64,000 nucleotides of DNA, from assembly GCA_019614645.1 (NCBI GenBank), contig JABWDB010000001.1, positions 24,483,501 to 24,547,500 of the forward strand, given 5' to 3'. The stretch is from Stratiolaelaps scimitus. Taxonomy: Eukaryota; Arthropoda; Arachnida; Mesostigmata; Laelapidae. The translations under genes and the position numbers were made by a program. The notes under the pieces are model-generated. The model ran no database searches. It was given only the letters and a program-made list of their open reading frames with translations, and was not told the origin of the DNA. Shown piece by piece: positions 36,261-48,762 of this stretch; positions within the stretch are counted from its first letter, which is position 1, and every line of letters begins with the position of its first letter.

Positions 36261-38739
36261 TCTAAATGGGAAGCAAGACACAGAAAATCTTCTAAAGATC
36301 TTCATATAATAACATTCGTCCTGTGCGCCTGTGTCTTCTCCTAACAGATTTATACCAGGTTTAGCAAAAAGTTAGAAAATCTAAGGTCGGTATCAAGTTC
36401 CTGGGCTCAGGTCCGATCGCTATCAAGTCTAACCGGTACTAGTTATGTTACCCTGCTAGTGAGGAAGGTTGCCGAGGTAAAGTCCCTCTTAAAAATCAAC
36501 AACCTAACTCACCAATATGATGCGTAAATATTCGTCTATTAATGTTACTGCCTTAACACAGGCGTCGAATGCATGTCTCCTATCGTTCTACTGCATAGTC
36601 CACTTTTACGAGCAGAAAATTTTGCCAACTCTTTCATTGCTTCCTTGTCATAAAGTGCCGTCAGCACTTATCTAAAGATCAATTAACAACGATCAGTTGT
36701 TTGGAGATTAGCTACAGTTATTAGAATAAGCTAATACAGAATTTCGGACCATGTGGCTAGTTAACTTAAGAAGGATTATCACTTGGCCCCAAGCTGCCCA
36801 AGGTAGAGGCTGATTGCACAAACAAAGTCAAAACAATTACATTGTGATTGTGCAATACGAACGCTACTATTTAATCACAATAGATAAGAGCGAAAGCATT
36901 TATATATATGTACATGCTCGCACACCAAGTTTTTCAGACGAGCCAGTCCTGCAAGATAAACACAACTACAAATCCCCATTGGACACCCAATTCGAACCCT
37001 TTCCGAGATGAAATTTTTAGCTTTCCCCACACGGAATAGAACATGCTCCAGTGTTCCCTCGTGAAACACGTCAATAGTTCAAAAACAACATTGCGTTACA
37101 ACAAATAGCATAATTATTGTGCATGTTAATTATATGAATAACACAAACGTGAGTGGGAGTACCCATCATTTGCTTGAACAGTTATTCCAGTAGGGTGTCT
37201 ATTTGCTGATCGTTAATAAAGATTGATTGATTAGCCCCTTAAGAGCCATTGGGACCCTGGCCTCATGTCGTTCCTAACTATTGCGCTGGTCATTCGAGCC
37301 TAGACCTTTCCCCTGCTACGGAGAACGGAATTGTAGGGTCTGCTCTTCAATGTCAGTGTGCGCGTGTCTCTATCCAAGAGCCTGTAGTAATCTCGCGCTA
37401 TCTTCCCTTGAAAGCGCCTAGTCTCATTAAAGCGTTCAAGACGATACCAGTTCAAGGTTCACTGCCGTTATGGCAACTGACCGGCGATCTATAATGCTCG
37501 CGTAAGAGTACTGGGTGAAGGGTGCCTAACAAGGAGGGCGACCACGTGTCCTTATCAAGGACAGCCAACAGTATTTGTCCGGCACCCTTCAACTAATATT
37601 ACATTTGTTTTAATTACTGAAAAACTGCGACGGTGTCTTTTCGTTTGACAACAGTTGTCCAAGTATCGACCGCCACCCGACCCGAATATGTCGAAGCAGT
37701 TTCCGTCAAGGAGCATCCACAGCAGAACTTGCAAGTCAAGTATTCCTCTTCGTTAGTTTATCTCAGGACCCTCTCCTGAGAAACGCTCGAACTATATTGT
37801 TGAAGAGCAGATTCACAGTGGCGACTTCAGTTGGTCACTGAGTCGTGAGTGCCTTATGATATATCGTAATAATTACTGCAACAGAACCTTCGGTAGGATG
37901 AGATACATATTAGGCGAACAAACGCCTATTCAAGGCGGCAAAACCTCTAGTTGTCTCTGCTTGCTTGAGTACTTATCATGTCAATGCGAAAAAAATGAAT
38001 AATGGCACGGCGGAGCACCACGCAGCCAGCACGAGCACTTCGTGACTTGAGCCTTACATTACGAAATAGCGCTAACGAACTTGCATGACGAGAGAAAAAA
38101 ACGGCAACAATTTCCCTTCATCACATTCGTTTCATTATCAGGCCACTTCTACGTGGCGTAAGTCGCGATAGTATACGCTATCGGGGAAGTGTCGCGGAAA
38201 TGCCTAACGTCTTAACGCAAAAATCGTATGAAAGCAAGGTAACAAACAGGGACAAAAACAGGCGAATTATTGTATTTTTAGAAAAGACAGCACGTGCACA
38301 TCGAGAGATGCTGACCTTCCTGACCAGCAGGCGACTGCCGCTAATGTTTCCGGATAGAAGACGTACAAAGGCGATATCACGACTGGTGATGTCTGCGGGG
38401 ACGTTTTTTTTTACTTTTACAATTGTTATAACAATTAGTTATTACTTTCTTATTTTTTTTTGTTTGTTCTACTGTGAGGCGAAATAAAGGCAGGTCAATT
38501 TACTACGTACTAGAATGTACAATTCGAAGAGACAACTAAACAAATCAGGGCTCCCAGCGGACAGTTGACAGATGGATCGCCTAGCTCGAAATCCGTTGGG
38601 GGGGGGGATGGAAAGGGGGCTTAAATCGACTGATTCAAGTGAAGTGTGGCCCGAGTCACGCACGTGAACGTCGCACACGATTGTCTGCTTTCCAGAAACT
38701 AACGGTACCTTACATTTTTCAAACATACTTCGTCGACAG

Positions 38740-38743
<4 letters not shown>

Positions 38744-38773
<30 letters not shown>
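38744..38773. repeat. (TA)n microsatellite
   Basis: About 15 TA units. Confidence 0.9.
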
Positions 38774-38776
<3 letters not shown>

Positions 38777-39117
38777 CATTGCACAATTTACGGGCTAAAC
38801 AATTCAAATTACGGGACTTCTAACACAAATTACAAAAAGTATTAAGCTCCGATTGTTCTGAGCGAGCTATACAACGCATGTGGTACGCGTTCAAACGCTG
38901 GTAGCAAATTTGTATCCTTGCTGCAAGAATAAAGTAGACTCCCTCGGTTCTATGGAGAGCAGTCACGTACGAGGCGGCGCCCAGTACGCATCGAAAAACT
39001 CCGTTGTCTGTAGAGATAGGTAACGGGTTGATACGATCAAGCACGAAGGCGCGTGACAGCAGACCTACGGAAACCCGTCGATTTCGAATAGCGTCACCTG
39101 CCGAACGACCAATTATT

Positions 39118-39125
<8 letters not shown>

Positions 39126-39174
<49 letters not shown>

Positions 39175-39175
39175 T
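39126..39175. repeat. (TA)n(TG)n compound microsatellite
   Basis: About 18 TA units running directly into about 6 TG units. Confidence 0.9.
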
Positions 39176-39684
39176 TTTTGAAGCTTAGGAAAACCCCATT
39201 AGAAAGAGGGCTGGTACGCTCAGCAAACACATGACTCAGATGTCCTATAAAGCGATTGAGTTACGGCGTTATCGAGGCTTAACATGCGAATTTGGAGACT
39301 GTCGCCGCGTGCCCTTTAATTTCCGCTCCGTCCATGTTGCCAGGCGGATCGTTGCAAACGTTAAATGCTTGTCTGGGACAACAACAACCCACAACAACAC
39401 AGGAAGCCACTAATATAAGCAGCTGTTTCAAAGGACTCTAGTGTTCATGAGCCCACAGAACAAATAGGTATGATACACTGATGGCCCTATTCAATGAATT
39501 TGGGACCACGCGGCCCCAAACAGTGCGAGATTGATGAATTGCTTCGGTTTACACATTATGGCTAGAATCGCTCTCTTCTCATCTCTCGTCAGAACCGATG
39601 GTAACACTTTACTGTGGCTTGAAAGGAAAAGGTAAAGCGTTATTGATTTATTAAAGGAACTGCATACAGTGTTTAAGTTCTCTT

Positions 39685-39750
39685 ATATGTCATGCGTCGG
39701 GATTCGAACCTGCGGCCTCTGACTTTTTACAGCCAGAGACTCAGCCGTCC
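39685..39750 (-). repeat. tRNA-like SINE fragment
   Basis: GTCGGGATTCGAACCTGCGG gives, on the minus strand, the B-box-like GGTTCGAATCCC. GAGACTCAGCCGTCC gives an A-box-like GGCTGAGTCTC. Promoter spacing is right, but the arms do not form a full cloverleaf. Confidence 0.5.
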
Positions 39751-40661
39751 AAGTTTAAATTTGTAATTATCTCCCTAATACGTTTCACGTGGCTCTCAGC
39801 GTTGCGCTCGCATATATATGACAGCGATCGGAACTCGAACCGGTGAGCAGAATTGACAGTCAGACAGGGACGCACGCTTCCCACAGTAGTGGCTCCATTC
39901 CACCTCTCAGAAACTTGCCAAAAATCTACGTTAAATATTGCCTTGTCAACTGTCAGCCATTGTTTTTGTCATGTCTCACAGCGAGTTCATCCGCTGAGAG
40001 AAAGGATTAAGCACAGTGTTTACCGTCCATGGTAGATATTGGTGATATCTTCCTAGAAGCTCAATGAGAGACACTTTTCTCCGAACGACCTTGTTGTTTT
40101 AAAGTTTTCTGCCTCGGCGACCGCGGTAGCCCCTACAGACGGAATCGAATAGACGAGACGACAATATAACATCATTTGTTGAAATCGAAAAATCGATCAC
40201 AGTGTTCGTACGAAGGAGTCCACAATTGAACACCAATATGGCTCATTCGTTTGTTGAATAAGACCAAGTCATCGGCGTCAGAAAACGCGTAACACGATAT
40301 TGATTTTATCGATGCACCCGAGCTCCAAAGAACAAACTGCTAAAGAAGTTCTTTTCAACAGTAACAAAAATAATTCGTAATGTATCGATGTTGCATATGT
40401 TCAGGTAGTGTTAATTTTCCCTTAAGCCTATGATCGCTGTATGTCACAACAGTTCGTAAACTTTGGGAAAGCTAAGCTCAAACAAATATCATAACTCGGA
40501 CGCTCGATTAATGGAATGTTGGAGTGACGCATGCTCCTCGGGGTGTGTTAGGGTCTTCCTCTAGTTTAAGATCACCTGCATAGAGCCTGCATGTGAGTGT
40601 TCCAGGAAAGTTCGTTTTAAAGTCAACAAGAGAAACTACGATGGGCCCCCAAAAAAAGTCC

Positions 40662-40850
40662 ATTTTCCGGGTGGACTCACAGCGTAAAACATTTAACGTC
40701 CACGGTACAATTGCTTTTGGCATTGCTTCGCAAGACAGACCCCTTAAAGTGCAAATGTGCAACCATGGGTATCGAACCCGTGCACCTGCGTGTCTCCTAC
40801 TATTGCAAGGCAGGTGCACACAAATGCACCACCAAGTCACTGGTCTCGAC
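40662..40850 (-). repeat. tRNA-derived SINE-like repeat, copy D (best preserved)
   Basis: Full block order of the family: GTGGACTCACAGC, TTTAACGTCCACGGTACAAT, TTTTGGCATTGCTTCGCAAG, GTGCAAATGTGCAACC, GGGTATCGAACCCGTGCACC, CACCACCAAGTCACTGG. On the minus strand GGTTCGATACCC (40780-40769 area) is a textbook Pol III B box, with an A-box-like TGGTGGTGCATTTG about 45-50 nt before it. This is the copy to use for defining the family. Confidence 0.65.
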
Positions 40851-41940
40851 GAAGATGGCCCCCTTGAGGCACAAACTACGCCGACTAAGACCATTATTGA
40901 GACTTACACGCAAACAAGCTTATATTAAAAAAAAGGCTCTTATCTACATGTGTGTACCACTTGGCATGCCAATAGTTGCACCCTTAGCACACCGTCAGTG
41001 GCAAAGCGGCATCTTGTCACTCAGTAAATACTGACATATAGGCACACAAATACACACACTGATATATTGTAATAGGGAACCAGGCCAAGGTTGCCAAGCA
41101 AATAGGTATTGTCGTACATGCTGACTAACAGCATTAACTGCTTGTTGTGAAAGGAGGTATTTGCATCAAAGTTGGTGAATGACTGAGCTACGTGTATTCA
41201 TAGAAACGAGGACAGCGACAGTGAACATCTACAGTACTCTGTACACTTTCACAATCGTTGGATAGTACCTGTGTACTGGCCTATTGCTGAGTGCATAGGC
41301 AGAACACGAACAACAACACGAACGTATGTTTGCCATACACGTACCCACGCAACCTGAGCCAGCTTTATACGCATAGTAGTATTAAAAATAACGCATGTCG
41401 AGTGGGCAGTCTGGCGAGAACCGCGATGAAAATATGTCAATTCGAGCTTTAGGATTCTACCACTATCCTAGCCATTGTGTAAAGAAACAGCATCGTCTCG
41501 ATCGTCTCGAAAAATCCACTATTCCGGGGAGTATACTTATGTCGAACGAGCCGATCATTATCAGAGTGTTCCGCTAACCCCCCCCCCAAATGTGTGACAT
41601 GTCGATATACAGACATAGCTCATTGTCACCTTGCCCTGAAGGGGTGGCATAACATTAGTCGAAAAGGCGACATACAACAGGACTTGTGGGTCATCCAGCA
41701 AAAGAAATTCAGGTTTCATCTGTTTAGAATAGTCGAAGGTAGGTTACTCGAAAAGCATCCGCCGAGTTTACATGGGATTCTCTGTGGCATCAGCTACCAT
41801 CAGGAGCCGGTGTCCAGTGACAGGTTCATTTGTTCCCGATAATATAAGCGGATGTACTCAAAACAAAAGCTTATGTTGATGGTGCTAATTTGTCAGGACT
41901 CACATCATTGACCTAAGTCGGCCGAAATATCGCACACAAG

Positions 41941-42235
41941 TAGCAGATTAATAGATAGGTACCTGGGCTAGGACAAAGGTAGCCTAGGGTAGACGGATGG
42001 TTACACACCCATTCGTCAGCCTACTGATGGCTACTAACCGGTCCCTGCAAGTATTGTGCCCGAAGCATTACAAAAACAGTCCCAGGCACCTGACCCAAGT
42101 TATAGGTTCGAGGATTTTTAGCCGGTAACAATCCGGCACTATCACAGCGAATACCTAAGACGTGAATCTGTGGTGTCTTTCTGAAGATTTTATCCCTCAA
42201 CCTCTTAAAAAAAATAGCTGATTAATAGATAGGTA
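41941..42235 (+). mobile_element. 253-bp retroposon with A-tail and 21-bp target-site duplication
   Basis: TAGCAGATTAATAGATAGGT plus A (41941-41961) is repeated as TAGCTGATTAATAGATAGGT plus A (42215-42235) with one mismatch. The enclosed 253 bp end in CTTAAAAAAAA directly before the second copy. A-tail plus long direct repeats is the signature of LINE-mediated insertion. The body includes GGTTCGAGGAT near 42107, a partial Pol III B box. It codes for nothing recognisable, so it is a SINE or a 5'-truncated LINE end. Confidence 0.75.
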
Positions 42236-42779
42236 GAGTACTGTAGGCGATGCCACACTTACTTCTAACTTGAGGGGCAACCCTTCAAAGGTTCAGTAGT
42301 GGAAGACTCGGTAAACGACTCGTAAGCAGTTCCGGTATTATATAGTGTTGTCTTGTCAATCAGTTTCAAGGGGCCATTCTCACTGCGGCAATGTAGACAG
42401 CATTAGTATCTAGCTATTACAGCTATGTGCCTCAACTATGGTTGTTTATTTTGTCATAATACACCCAGACTCATATCAGATAGATTTTTGGGCGGCGAGC
42501 TTTTGATTTTAATTAGCTAGGATTTCATATGAGTGATTTGAACGCAAACCCACCTGAGGGTGTCGTATCTTTTATGCGGGGCCGTGTTCGATAAGAAACA
42601 GGCTGAAAACTGTTGCAATAATAACGGCTGAGATGACTATACTAAACCTGGCCAAATTTGTGCAGTAACCAAAAGAACGAATTGGAGCGATGGATTCAAC
42701 CATTGATCAAAGGTTAGGTAAACACCTAAAATAGTCGAATGCGCAGTTATGATTACTTCGTCCATCACCAGTACACCTG

Positions 42780-42781
<2 letters not shown>

Positions 42782-42813
<32 letters not shown>
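42782..42813. repeat. (TA)n microsatellite
   Basis: About 16 TA units. Confidence 0.9.
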
Positions 42814-42816
<3 letters not shown>

Positions 42817-43599
42817 GACAAACACGATCTCCCTCGATCTCTATCACATTCACTGTATATACAGACAATAAACTCCAGTACAAACGAATTTATACTGAAT
42901 AATCATCAGTTACTTGGTCTTCTAGAAGCCCAGTACACACAGCTCACAAATGCCAAATTTAAAAAAAACAACATCTTTTTATATTCAAATATAATAGAAA
43001 AGCTCGGTTTGGACCCCTAAGTATCTCATTTAAAAAAATAAGCCAGTGACTGCTTCTTCAAACCCCGCGATAGGACACATCCCGACGCGTATTGTGTGAA
43101 ATAAAGAAAGTTTTAAAGAGAAAAGTACGAACAAGTTAAACATACATCAAACGTGCATTCTCACTGTAGCACCCCATCTATTCGCAATGGTGGCCAGCCA
43201 TTGTGACCAGCCGCAGCTATACCAACACTATATACGAGAATGATGACAAATGTCCATTGCGTGGCAGCAAAATGTCGTCGCATTTCGCAGTTCACTATCT
43301 TGCCATCAAACCATACGAACGACTTACAAATACAGTTGACTAGGCCACAGACGCATACGACAGAGGTTTATTGTACGAATTCAAATTGTTTGTAGTTGCT
43401 TGTGATGTGCTCGCAAGTGTGCCTGTGTTCGTCTGGATACGTGTCCCGGAAATGCAATCGGGGGAGAAAACTTTCTGAGGGTGTTTAGGTCACTTTCCTG
43501 TTCCTGTTGTGTTTTCTAATAATAAAAATAATAATAATCATAGCATTTACTACGAATGGCATCTCGCGTAGACACCGACATCGATTGATCTCCTCATCC

Positions 43600-46500
43600 A
43601 TCCAACAGGCGGTTTACCTGTTGGTGATGTTGCTGCGACGGTTAATGGGACTGTGGCGTTTTTCGTCGCTGCCGGCCTTGGCCCGCACCCGGCACAGCCG
43701 TAGCGTACCTGGGACGATGGCGGCGGCAGCGGCGGTAGCTGTATAAAACAAGTCACATTTCACCCGAACGCAATCTCATCCAGTCGTCATCATGGATGAA
43801 TGTATGTGGATTTTGTAGGTGGTATACTGTTCTTGTTGACCCGTTAATCCTGCGGCCGCCGCCGTCGCAGCCCTCCCCCGCCGCCGCTGCCCTGACTTTA
43901 ACGTAATTAGGCGGCAAGCACTAACACCCGAAGCTTGATGCGAAACAATAATTCATTTGATCGAGAACAAAAATTCATGGGAAACTCGATAACAAAATTG
44001 CGACGCCAACAATAATATGAGATGCGCACATGTTAGTGGTGGTGGTGGTGCGTTTTTCATTGTTTTTATTGTGAAATAAATCTCTAAAATGAATGTCAAA
44101 GCAAGGAACAAGATTATTAATTAGTTTATGCTTCAAGCTTGTGCTGTTATTGCTGCTTATTACCACTATGAACGTACTGGCTTTATGGAAAAGGAAGACG
44201 CAATCGAATAACACTGAGACGAAGTCGGTGAAAGTGCTAATAATCTAGGTCGATCCTAGCCACTGTACATAGGGTATTTGAGGTGTGATTAAGTTGTTAT
44301 TTTTGGTCGTCATCAAAATGATCTTTCATTCTCGCCGAACATTGCAAGCATAACCGATGCGTGCATGTTTGTCGTCCAGGCAATACGTAAAATGAAAAAT
44401 ATGCTCATTGATCATTTAACTAAACGTATCTTAATCATTGGTATTAGCTAATGCCTAACCGTCTCCATTCGATCTAGCTACGTCGACAACTCATAACGCA
44501 GTCGAGACGATTGCGATTCGGCAAATATTTGCCATGCGGTTGGAAAAATAGTTCGAGCGGAATCTTCGTTCACTTGAATAAGAATATCCCGTACGCGCCC
44601 GTCTGTTCGTCCATCTGCCGGCTGTAGCGTGGCCACGGCGAGCGTTGACAGCGAGCCCAAGAAGCAGAAAAGCGGCTGTGGCCAGGACGAAGAACCCGTC
44701 GTCTACGGTGTTCCAAATAGTTCCGCTACTGCGGTGTCGATGTCGGCAATGGTGGCGGTTGCAGCGGCCGTGCCAACGTCGTCGCCATTGGAGTAAGTAT
44801 GTCAGCAACGCTAAGCGGATCCGAGGTCTTCCCCATCTTCTCCTAGTCCCCCTCCTGGAAGCCCTCCTCCCCACTAGATTTCCATCTCCGTGCCGGGCGC
44901 ATTGTGACGCCGGATTCTCCGCGCCGGTAACAACCCGCCTCGATAATGGATACACATGGGTACTTGGAAAACTCGACCCGCCACCCTGAACTGCCACTCA
45001 ATCAAGGCATCAAGGACGGCCTCGTGCTCGTTGCAAGAACCTAACAGCAAACACCCAGACGAAATGTATTGTATAACTCCGCCCTCCATACACGCCGCCG
45101 GGTCCGAATCACAGTTCCGCCTGTTCTGCTCTTAGGGGGCTCAGCTCTGCTGCCAAGCTCGACTCAGATCAGCTGCTGGAAGGAGCGCGCTTCGACGTTT
45201 AGTTCAACGTGGTTAGTATTGCTGCGGCTACTGCTGCTGCTGCCCCGTAACTGTCACAATCAGCTGACGTCGCACAACGCTGTTCCGGCTGGCGACGGCG
45301 GCAGGTGCTGGCGACGGTGTAATCGAACATTCACTACTGCCGTCTGTACCCGACCCACTGGCATTCCGTTGCATGTGCTGCAGGGTGTCAAACACTATAC
45401 GAAATAGGAAGAAAGAGAATCTGTTTACGAATTACAGACAACAACCCATAACAGGAGGAGCAGCATCAGCGTCAGGGATGAACGATTGATGGCACCATTC
45501 AGGTGTGAAAGCAGGCGATGCCATAAGAAATGGATAAGAGAGAGATAGAAAAAAACACTAGCCTATGAGTATGATGAGTACGTGCTTACGCTGCTGCTGG
45601 TGGATGACGGAATACATGAAACGCCTTCTGAACATCAATGCTGCTTCGTAAAAACAAGATTTCCTTTGTGCAGAGCCGGCTGCAGAACACCAGGCGCTTG
45701 TGGCTGGACAATAGATTATCCCTCTCTAATAGCTGTACGCATAATGATTGACATACAAGGATGGACATATGCCAAGGGTGTCTTACACTTCAACCTGCTG
45801 TCTTACCTGCTGAGGCGAGAAGTCCATGGAACCAAGCTAGGCTAACCGCAATAGCTTCCGGGCTAACTTCAGCTGGATGAATGCTGTAGCCGTTGTTGTT
45901 GGTGTTGTTGTCGTTGTTGGTGTTGTTGTCGTTGTTGTTGTCGTTTTTGCACTTTCACTTAACATCGCCGTAGTAAGTATAGATATCCAAGGCCGGAATT
46001 GAGAGACAGTCTTCAGCAGCAGCACCACCACCACCACCACTATTACCTCTGCTCCCCTCTCTAGTTGTTGCTATTGTTGAATTCAATGAACTAGTTCATT
46101 CATTCATTCTGTGTCATTTGGCGGCCCTCGTCTACGCTGTTGTCGCTGGTCTCGGAGGCTGACCGCCAACTTCATCATCGCCTCTAACGAAGTCACTTCC
46201 ATCACGATCGCGGATGGTAGATCGGCACACCAAAGCGAACTTGACCTGGTCACCACTTCGACTCGTAACAACAACAGAACGAACACAACCTGCACCTACC
46301 CTCATTTACATACACGTCGTCATCGTCGTTCTAGGTTGGTTCAGGTGGACACGTCCGAATAGCTTCGCTGCATAGCTTCGCACTGTCGCTGCTCCGGTTT
46401 CACTCTACATCCACAGACGCTCTATGCACCGTAAACTCGACAAGTGGATCAACTGCTGACGAACTCACGCACGCACTCACTACGACAGTAGAGCTTAGCT

Positions 46501-48100
46501 GCCCTTCCTACTCGAAGGCCATCACGTTCAACTGCCGCTATGCTGAAGCGACACTTCAGCTTGCAGACCCGACGAGACTGGTCCGACGCTGACCGACACT
46601 AGAGTCATTTGACGTCGCATTCGCAAAATCGTAGTGATGGTTAACAGTATTAGCAGATGTAGTATGGCGGCAGTATGTGGTGATACCAAATACCACTCAC
46701 TCAGGCCAACTGGTCAACTGGACAGGATGAGGTAATCATACAGGGGTGGCGGGCCGAGAGGTAGACAGCACACGTATTGGTCCGACCCCCGTTCGTTTCA
46801 CCAGCAGTGTTGTGTTCCAATGAAAGCAAACAGCTGTACTCGATTCGATGTATGTCCCACTCCACCTTCTAGTGAACTGACATCACTCGCACTGGTGATA
46901 CACACACACACACGCAAACAACACAGTGCTTTTGTGGCCTGCTGCTGCTACTAGTACTACCACTACTACTACTACTAATATTCCTGCTAAGAAGAACAAC
47001 AGCAACAACAGCAACAGATGAACGAATTTACACACGTCGATAATAGCGCGTCTCTGTGGTGTCAGTCTGTCTGACGATAAAGACCAAGTAACACACCTCC
47101 TCCGACAGCCGTCACACAGTTAGTGCTGCCGGAGTACTACTGGCAGCATCAGCAAGAGCTGCCGTCGCAGGCGTTCGTTCTTTCGTTCGGAGCTCAGCAG
47201 CAGCAGCAGCCCTCGAAGCAACCACCGCCGCCGCCGCCACCACCACCGCAGTCGTTGCCGCCAGCAGCAGCAGCAGCAGCTGAACTACCGACACTGCTGT
47301 GAAGGAGATGCCAGGCTACTACCACCACCACTAGTACTACTATTACTACGACGACGACTGTCGGAGCAAGCAACCCAACCAGCTAACCTCTCTACAGCTT
47401 TCGCTGTGCTGCTGCCGGCGGCGGCGATGACGGTGGTGGTGGTAGCGCCAGTACCAACCAGCGCCAGCGCAGCAGCTGCTGCTGGTGGTGACGTTCCCGC
47501 CAGAGGGGGCTGCTACGTATGTCGTCCGCTCTGCAACTTCTTCGTCTACCACCACTAGCTGTTCCTGGTCGTATCTATGCTACTGCTACTGCTGCTGCTG
47601 GTGCTGACGCGAGTAACGTTACATTGCTGCGTCCGCGGTTTCCGCGATTGGCCACCACCGCATCACCACTGCCAGTGAAACAGCAGCAAAGAACTACGCG
47701 CAGCAGCAGCAGCACCACTCTACTCTACAGAGCGGCCCACCGTTGCTTGCCTGTCTGTCTGTCTATTCGTCTCAGCCAATTCGACAACCACCACCACCAC
47801 CACAGGTACTACGGCCACGATTCGTGGTATTATAGTGGCGGCGCAGCGGGGACGCGGGAAACCGGCGGGAAACAGCAGCGGCCACAGCCGTCACTTGCTA
47901 TTTGGTATCGACAAAGTCGTGTTAACCACCACCACCACCACCGACGGTGGACAGAGAGAGAGAGAGATGAAGGGGAAGACGATCGTCGATAACAGTAGTG
48001 GTGATGGGCATCAGACAGCAGCCAGACGACGAGCCGCTGCACAACTTTGTCCAGGCAGCAACGTTGAAACCTATAGCGTTATGGCTGTCCTGTTACCACT
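43600..48100. promoter_or_regulatory. GC-rich, CAG/CCA/GCC triplet-rich block; probable 5' region of Rgl (and/or an unplaced gene)
   Basis: Composition changes sharply from AT-rich flanks to many short CAG, CCG, CCA and GTT triplet runs (for example 43725-43740, 43850-43890, 45225-45245, 46015-46040, 47195-47285, 47580-47600, 47785-47805). All six frames are littered with homopolymeric Gln, Ala, His, Pro or Arg strings. Such blocks are typical of long 5' UTRs and promoter regions of arthropod regulatory genes. The divergent position between Rgl (-) and CAND1 (+) fits, but no start site can be fixed from sequence alone. Confidence 0.4.
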
Positions 48101-48710
48101 GTTTGTCAATAGCAACCGTATATGACCTGATGATGAGAGGCAAAATGGGCAGAAGGAGTTCGGGGTACGATGAGGTCACAAGGGAACAATGCGGTATAAG
48201 CCACGATGATGCGGCGACTCAGTGAGACGCAACTGAGCCACAAATGAGTTCTGACCGATGCAAGTGCTGCTGGCCACCGGAGATTAGGCGGTGACAGTCT
48301 CTGAGCCGGGAAAACGATCATTCTATTGAATGTTGTCAGGGAGAGTAGACATCAGCAAAGACGGCGATTCTCCTGTACGAGGAACGCTGCGGCGGTCAAC
48401 ACCGCGCGAAGCAGTGTGCACACATACGCAAGCTCGAACTTGAAAGCGAGCAACTATTGCTGGAACCAGCTTCTACGAAGCTTCGTCCCATGGTTATGCA
48501 TAATTGTCACTCTCTCCCGCCTATCCCAAATCGGTTAACGGGCCCAAGAAAACGCGGTTATATTACTTACCGTCAAGTAAGTAGATCATGTCACACTCAC
48601 ATGGGGCAAGCGCACAAGACCTATCGTAAATGAGAATGGCAGCGGGAGTGGATCATCGCCCTTCAATCTCTCCTGAATTGCAACTGATCTTTCCTATTGC
48701 GTTCATTATC

Positions 48711-48762
48711 AAAATCATTGACACAGCATCATTGACACACGGCAATCATTGACACAGCATAC
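48711..48762. repeat. Short tandem repeat of ATCATTGACACAGC
   Basis: ATCATTGACACA recurs three times, followed by GCATC, CGGCA and GCATA. Upstream of CAND1. Confidence 0.8.

Larger units (their letters stand above)
34817..43600. other. Repeat-rich stretch upstream of the recognised Rgl exons; probably a long 5' intron
   Basis: No confident coding exon was found. It contains (TA)n arrays, two SINE-like repeats (36173, 40662), tRNA-like fragments (about 35760-35815, 39690-39745) and a 253-bp retroposon (41962-42214). If the Rgl start codon lies in the GC-rich block at 43.6-48 kb, this stretch is the first Rgl intron. Confidence 0.4.

Noticed and set aside
39685..39750. Functional tRNA gene
   Set aside because: The A and B boxes are recognisable, but the acceptor and anticodon stems do not pair, so it is a tRNA-derived repeat rather than a gene. 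The same holds for the similar fragments at 22.66, 24.85, 55.66, 55.80 and 58.27 kb.
35124..42825. Frames containing repeated Ile-Tyr
   Set aside because: They are direct translations of (TA)n microsatellites at 35.15, 38.74, 39.13 and 42.78 kb.
44491..44997. 168-codon minus-strand frame with a hydrophobic segment
   Set aside because: It competes with the opposite-strand frame that ends in a good donor. Its Arg/Trp/Cys-heavy composition is typical of antisense reading of GC-rich DNA.
47519..47992. 157-codon frame with poly-His and poly-Ser
   Set aside because: It is produced by CCA/CAC and CAG triplet runs; the opposite strand is also open. There is no sign of a protein domain.
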